From Glandiceps talaboti (lineage: Eukaryota > Hemichordata > Enteropneusta > Spengelidae), in contig NC_135563.1 of assembly GCF_964340395.1 (NCBI RefSeq), positions 20,914,151 through 20,978,150 on the forward strand: DNA of 64,000 nucleotides, written 5' to 3'. This document shows positions 58,369 to 64,000 of the stretch, one piece after another. The notes beneath the pieces were generated by a model. The model made no database searches, had not been told where the DNA came from, and saw only the letters and a list, made by a program, of their open reading frames with translations. Position numbers and translations under genes: made by a program. The number at the start of each line of letters is the position of its first letter. Position 1 is the stretch's first letter.

Positions 58369-61233
58369 ACATGTACAATGTGACTATCAACTATCCTTTA
58401 CCATACAATACAAAACAACTGTTACAGTATCTTACTGAGAATAACATTGAAAAGAGGCACTTGTCATAAATTCCATTTTTTTCCATCAAATTCACTCAAA
58501 ATGAATTAAAACGCCACTGTAACAGGATTTGATATATACCTGAGTACACGAGTTCAAAGTTTATGAAATGATTGAAGATTAAATAATGTGAAAACATGTA
58601 ATACTTGGCCAACTGGCAGTAAAAACTAACAGTAAAATTCCCAACATGAAGTCCCCCAAATGCCATATAAAATGAGAGGGTTATGGGATATAAGCTTTAT
58701 TTTGTATCAGTGGATTAATTACATTAACCGTGATCGATGGTTTAACCAAATACAAATTTATACTATTGTAAAGTTCTTTGATACACAACCAAGTTACTTT
58801 TTTCATGTCTACGTTTATTATTTGAAGTTCCAACCAGTTTACTGAGATTACAGATTTATACTTTCAAGTCTAACTCCTAATCTGTATCTGATATACTAGT
58901 CATTACAAGTCAACTTTTACTGAACAAAAATACTTGTCAATAATAATAATAAATCCTAGCTCTCAATCTAAACCCTTCAGGAATGTGAAGACATGGGGCA
59001 TGACTTCAAAGTATTGTACATGACAGGTGGGAAAATGTAATGGCCACAATCTCTCTCACATCTAATGTCAAAGTGTTTTTACTTGATGTGATTTCACAAG
59101 CATCACATTAATTCAGTAGTGAATTCAAATATGTACAGTAAGGTATATGCCATCGGCAGTATACTTGGTTCATTGTTTGTACAGTTCACAATTTAATCTC
59201 ACACTTTCCTGTTGCAAATTTCATTTTCTATAGCCCAGCACAAAATGTTAGAATTTTGTCCAAAAAAACGATCACATCTGACATTTTGTTGTGTCTGTAT
59301 AAACTGATACAGGCTTCAGCAAGGAACATTTCTCTTTGAATCAGTCCCAATTAACAAAAAGACTTATTGGAATTTATAGAATTTGATAAAGTTACAACCT
59401 TTCATTTGTTTTTATTTATCTGGAGTCATATTCAAAATTTTGGCAAAACTGTGCAGTATACTATAGTAGATTCACCATTATTGGTGGTACAAATAAGGTT
59501 AATACTAGGGGAGCTTTAAATCAAATGCTACCCCCTAGCTTAATGATCGGTTTTTACTACAACACCAAGCTGAATACTTGCTAATGAAATCACTTATTTG
59601 GACAAAGTACTTCAAAATACCATTACTTGACACCTTAGATGTGATCTCCTTTCAGAAAATACACCTACATCTATCCACAATCAGTGCAAACAAAAACACA
59701 GCTGTAAAATCCAACAATTAGAAAGAAATAGACAATTATCACAACTTGAAGTACTACACCCTTCATACTACAATACTATGTGTGGAAAATGAGATTTGAC
59801 CTTCTTAAGATAGACACAAACTAAAAATGTTGTTGTTCGAAGTGGTACATGATCACTATTGTGGATGGTAGCTGTGCAGTTCTTGAGTATATATCATCAC
59901 CCTATAATCAAAATAGTGCAACCACTGAATGTCCCTCCAAAATGTACATTGCAAGATCATGAAAGTCATCAGAAACACCACCCCACTGTGGGTATAATTA
60001 AACTAACATCCATTCAATAGCTTATATCCATATATATCACAACTAATAAGTTTCGTTTGTGTATATCTTAGGTAGTTGAAAGCTCAGTTTTCACTGTCAT
60101 GATTGCACCAATATGGCAATACACGCCTACATCAACAAGCACCTACTCAGAGTATTACGCTATGTTTCAATGTCTAGATGACACACGATATGTCATGAAG
60201 TGAGTCATCATTTAAAATGATGAGTATAGTGTCAGATAGATGATCCCAGTTAGACAGAATGGATGAGACAATCTTGCCATCATTATCTCATTGTTTGTAA
60301 GACTGAACAATCTCAAGACAATTCATCTAGATTGTATCTGTCTTTAATACAGTTTTATAGCAAATAGGTTTTTATCTGCAAATAGTTAATGTAATATAGA
60401 ATATACTAAGAAAGTAATCAACTGTAAAAAGTATAAATTAGGAACTTGCAGCTCACCAAGAAAACTAAACAATAAAGGGGTAATATGGTCACAAAAGTGT
60501 ATATGGGCATTAAACATTGCATTAATTTTATAAAACCAATAGCAGAACTGAAAACTTAGTATACAATGTAGTTATAATTATATGATTTTTTTTATTCCAT
60601 ACAATTCTGCCCATCTTGATTCAGCGAGTCCAATTATTTCTGCACCGTAAGATGCAAGGTGTCAGGCTGCTCTGAAGAGACTGCCCTCTATTGGCCAAGT
60701 TAAGATTTTAAAGCATACCAGGTCATAACCTTTTTGCTTTGCTTTTCTGTTCACTCTTGCTGATGTTTCATTACTGCTACAACATATTCTACGAGCAGAT
60801 AAAATAGATTTGAATACTAGCTCCTAGTGACGACCCTTTGTGAACAGATCCACACCAAAAATAAAGTTATGCACTCTGTTGATGTAAAATTACATTCCTT
60901 CATACATTTTTGCCACTGTATGAATATACTAAGATAAACAGATAAATAACTCCAAACTTGGTAAAACTTTCAACATTGGTCTGAAATATATATAATATCA
61001 AATGTCAATCAAAGTAAATTCCCATTTCATATTCACTTCTTATCTAGGCTGATTGCCTACTGTTAGACAGTGAAAGGTGAAACATGTCAAATAATGTCAT
61101 GTTGCCATAGAAACCACTCTCTTGCAATATCACAAAGTTGCCTTGTTTATCTAATAGCCTGCAATATTTCAGTCATAGTTGATCAGGAAATGATAACAAA
61201 ATATAACACACGTTGGCTCTCAAATACATCTAG

Positions 61234-61325
61234 CCCAGAGACTTAGCTATCCAACTTAACAATATCGTTCACCAGAACAGCGTCTGAAATACCAGTATGC
61301 TATGCCAAATAGCCAAGTCTCTGGG
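61234..61325. repeat. 92-bp element with inverted ends, CCCAGAGACTTAGCTAT
   Basis: The left end CCCAGAGACTTAGCTAT and right end ATAGCCAAGTCTCTGGGG pair with one mismatch and one gap. The interior is unique. It sits in the probable 3' UTR or downstream flank of the ADISSP-like gene. Confidence 0.7.
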
Positions 61326-61794
61326 GTAAAATAAAATAATTCATTAGTAATTGTGAAATATCAAAAGACACTACATGTTACATTTCTATGTAACCCAACA
61401 TTCCCAATTAATTTCACTCTCGCTGAAAATTTAATCAAATCAAATCAAATCTGAATAGATTCTTCAACTGTTCAAACTTTGATTCAACAATCACTGCAGG
61501 AGGTCTCTCCAATTTGCCAAATACCAGGGTTCAGATTCACATGTCTACCTTTCAGTCTGCCCAATCAATCATTAGCTTCAGATTCATTTTCCAAGTAATC
61601 CAAGTAAAATAACCAAAATAATCCTATCCAATTATTAGCTTCTGATTCACATTCACCAAACTGTCCATCTGTTAAAGTCTGCTGCTAATCACTAGCTTCA
61701 TCATCTTCATCATAACTGTACAACTAATATAGAGAGATCCTACCCAATTACCCTAGTATTAGCTTCTGATTGATCATGTATATGGAATGTCATC

Positions 61795-63918
61795 CTAGTC
61801 AAATCCTGCCCAATCACTAGCTTCAGATTCATCTTCAGGCACTTCGTAACCAATACTATGAATCCCATCCTTGAGGAGTGGTGTACCTTTGTGTCTTCCT
61901 GCAATCATAAATCAATGCAGCGATTATCATATTGATTCACTGGATAATTTCAGTATGTTATTCAACATTTATTTTCAGTAACAATTACCTGTTAATCAAT
62001 AGGCCTTTCCAAAATATGCCACATGGTGGCGCTCTACTTCCTGTCTGTGTGTACCTTGGGGGTATACATGGTAGAGGTTACTCAGTTAATCATAGAGCAC
62101 TGCTGCTTTTCTCAATGTCAGAACAATGCAAAAAACATCCCTAATTTACACTTCTACAGAATACTACGAACAAAGCTCTTAAGAAACGGTATTATGAGGT
62201 GATGATACCCCCAATTTGAGTGATGGTACTGTATTCTCAATTTCCTGTTTGCAATCTGAGTACAAGTGTCGATTATATTCTGCACCTATGATATGGTTAT
62301 TAGACAGTAAGAGTCTACATATCTGGCAGATACAGTCATCCTAAAAATAGCATCCCCACTGTCAAAAATGGTATCAAATACTGGGTAACCACAGTGCCTG
62401 GTTAATGTACTTTATTGTCTGAGATGTAATTTGGGTGGGCACCATTATGTCTCACTAGTTGGAAATAAAGCTAGTTTCATAAACAGTGAGTCTCATGCGT
62501 AACATGTGATTACAGGCAAAGGTGTGGACATTGACTAAATCTTACCTCATACAATGACTGTCTTACCTCATACAATGACTGTCTTACCTCATACAATGAC
62601 TGTCTTACCTCATACAATGACTGTCTTACATACTACACTGACTGTCTTACCTCATACAATGACTGTCATACCTCGTACAATGACTGTCTTACCTCATACA
62701 ATGACTATGTCTTACCTAGGACTCTTGCATGTAGTATTATTTTAACATGTTTACTTTCATCTGTTTGTGATTTGAGTTGAAATTCTTCTTGCATGACACC
62801 ATCTTTTCTGGTCACCAGTTCTAACTGTAAATCATGACCATTGCCTATCAACAAAAAGTGAATGATAAACACAGACTATCATGATTTTAAGTAAGATACA
62901 GTGCTATGACTAAGCAATGAAAAATTACACAATTTATTAAAAAATATTTTAAACATAGAACTCAAATGATGTATGAGTGTTAGTGTAACGTACTTAGAAT
63001 ATTTATACAGGTGCTTTGTGGCTGAACTTTCACAAGGAATGTGAGTGAAAGTGATCGTAAACATTGCTATCATGAATACACAGAGTATAGCCAAACACAC
63101 TGGCATACACGACACGATGGGGTTTTATTATCATTTCATGTGTTTTTGTCTACATGGAACGCAAACACACTCATTTGCATAAAATTATGCAATAAAGTTT
63201 TCTGCATGACATTTCATCAGTATAATTTACCAATAATATGTGCAGACACAGATGTGAATGATTGTAAACCTTGAAAGTTTCACTAAAGACGTAATTTCAC
63301 TTATTTCACTGGAAAACAAAAATGAAAAAATAAGTAGTGATTAAAATCCCTTCTTGTACATAAACACAATGTACCAGTCTGTTGGTAATTAGTAAAAATT
63401 AGTCTTTGAGAACTAGCCGAAGACTGTAAAATCACAACAACAAAAAACTGGAAAATCTCTTTTTTCCACTGTGGAAATCTCTAGGTTAACAGTATCATTG
63501 ATACATACTTTAGTAATTTATGTAATAATTAGAACTACATTAATATTTCAAATCTGAATAATCAGAATCCTTCTATGGATTATTTATTAGCAGTATTATT
63601 TTTCAAAATTAACTCAAAAAGTGTTTAAAATGTATTAATCTCACAGAAAAAACACAACAGACAAAAACATACCATTCTGTGATGAAAAGGCTCCTAATAC
63701 TTTTATACAAAAATGTTGTTCAGGAAAAACTTCCACATTTTCTCCAACGTCATCTTCAATGGTAAAGTTCACTATATAACGATGATCTTTTTGGAGAAAT
63801 CCTAAATTGACATCTACTGATGAGTTTTCAGTTTTCTTGACTATGATATCTGGTTCATGCACATCTTCTGGGAATTTCACACCACCTTTGATGTGATGGT
63901 GGTGTACTTCATTATTTT
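61795..63918 (-). CDS. ADISSP: ADISSP / C20orf27 (UPF0687) homologue, last three exons (5'-partial)
   Basis: Minus-strand exons 63673-63918, 62716-62844 and 61795-61898 splice in phase to 158 residues, ending with TAG at 61795-61797. Matching blocks to the vertebrate C20orf27 protein are VDVNLGFLQKDHRYIVNFTI (vertebrate VKVGFLKILHRYEITFTL), the ELVTRKDGVMQEEF block, and the C-terminus RHKGTPLLKDGIHSIGYEV then SEASDWAGFD (vertebrate RHHGTPMLLDGVKCVGAELE, HSDWHGFD). The vertebrate protein is about 174 residues, so only some 15-20 N-terminal residues lie beyond the window. The exposed N-terminal part has a His cluster (HHHH), like the GSHSHVHF stretch of the family. In vertebrates it is described as a small secreted/adipose signalling protein; its ancestral role is not known to me. 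The donor at 62716/62715 is followed by a 21-bp repeat array of donor-like sites. Confidence 0.93.
62541..62715 (-). repeat. 21-bp minisatellite of 5' splice-site-like units in an ADISSP intron
   Basis: The unit CTTACCTCATACAATGACTGT (minus strand: a GAGGTAAGACAG donor-like core) repeats at 62541, 62562, 62583, 62604, 62625 (mutated to CTTACAT), 62646, 62667 (mutated to CATACCT) and 62688. The real donor of the middle exon, CTTACCTAG at 62711, forms the last member. Six intact AGGTAAG cores therefore lie within 175 bp downstream of the true donor. Confidence 0.9.
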
Positions 63919-64000
63919 CTGCAAAGGGGAAGAAAAACACCACAATTTAAAATCAAAATCAAATGTTATTTTCATAACCTTTTTAAATATGATTTTATAT

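Larger units (their letters stand above)
49615..61794. other. Gene-poor region between G-gamma and ADISSP-like genes
   Basis: No coding exon is supported. The left part must include the G-gamma 3' UTR and the right part the ADISSP-like 3' UTR. Between them are the minisatellites and MITE-like elements listed separately. Open frames of 60-200 codons at 52025-54435 are produced by tandem repeats with periods divisible by three. The interval 58400-61200 shows AT-rich unique-looking sequence in which I see no gene. Confidence 0.5.

Overview
This window is animal nuclear DNA. It is AT-rich, with long introns, canonical GT-AG splice sites, abundant microsatellites, minisatellites, foldback/MITE-like repeats and one LTR retrotransposon. 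Frequent TACATGTA-type palindromes, the protein similarities and a Gmr1-type retroelement suggest an invertebrate deuterostome (hemichordate, cephalochordate or echinoderm). I cannot fix the species from sequence alone.

Layout, left to right. (1) 314-5319, plus strand: the last nine coding exons of dynactin p150 (DCTN1), entering from the left edge. (2) 5320-11877: intergenic, with repeats only. (3) 11878-16928, minus strand: a complete coding region in four exons for a PC-esterase domain protein (PCED1A/PCED1B/FAM113 family), convergent with DCTN1. A good RFX X-box lies about 0.75 kb upstream of its start codon. (4) 16929-23109: intergenic DNA rich in repeats, ending in a 161-bp inverted repeat that holds a hammerhead-ribozyme-like motif. 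(5) 23110-29281: an LTR retrotransposon with apparently identical 798-bp LTRs and one long ORF ordered gag-protease-integrase-reverse transcriptase. This is the Gmr1 order, but the RNase H domain is missing. (6) 29282-49406: mostly unrecognised DNA with AT arrays, foldback elements, tandem repeats, and a few short exon-like segments of a possible unidentified plus-strand gene. (7) 49407-49614: a single-exon coding sequence for a heterotrimeric G-protein gamma subunit, probably with a non-coding 5' exon upstream. (8) 49615-61794: gene-poor DNA with minisatellites and MITE-like elements, including one with clear terminal inverted repeats and a 5-bp target duplication. (9) 61795-63918, minus strand: three 3' exons of an ADISSP (C20orf27/UPF0687) homologue, whose first exon(s) lie beyond the right edge.

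The four host genes have unrelated housekeeping or signalling roles and form no pathway. Human PCED1A and ADISSP both lie on 20p13 (from memory), so that pairing may be old synteny. The most notable pattern is that all four host genes carry a local tandem copy of a splice-junction sequence: decayed acceptor/exon copies in DCTN1 and PCED1, a duplicated acceptor tract in the G-gamma gene, and a 21-bp array of donor-like sites directly downstream of an ADISSP donor.
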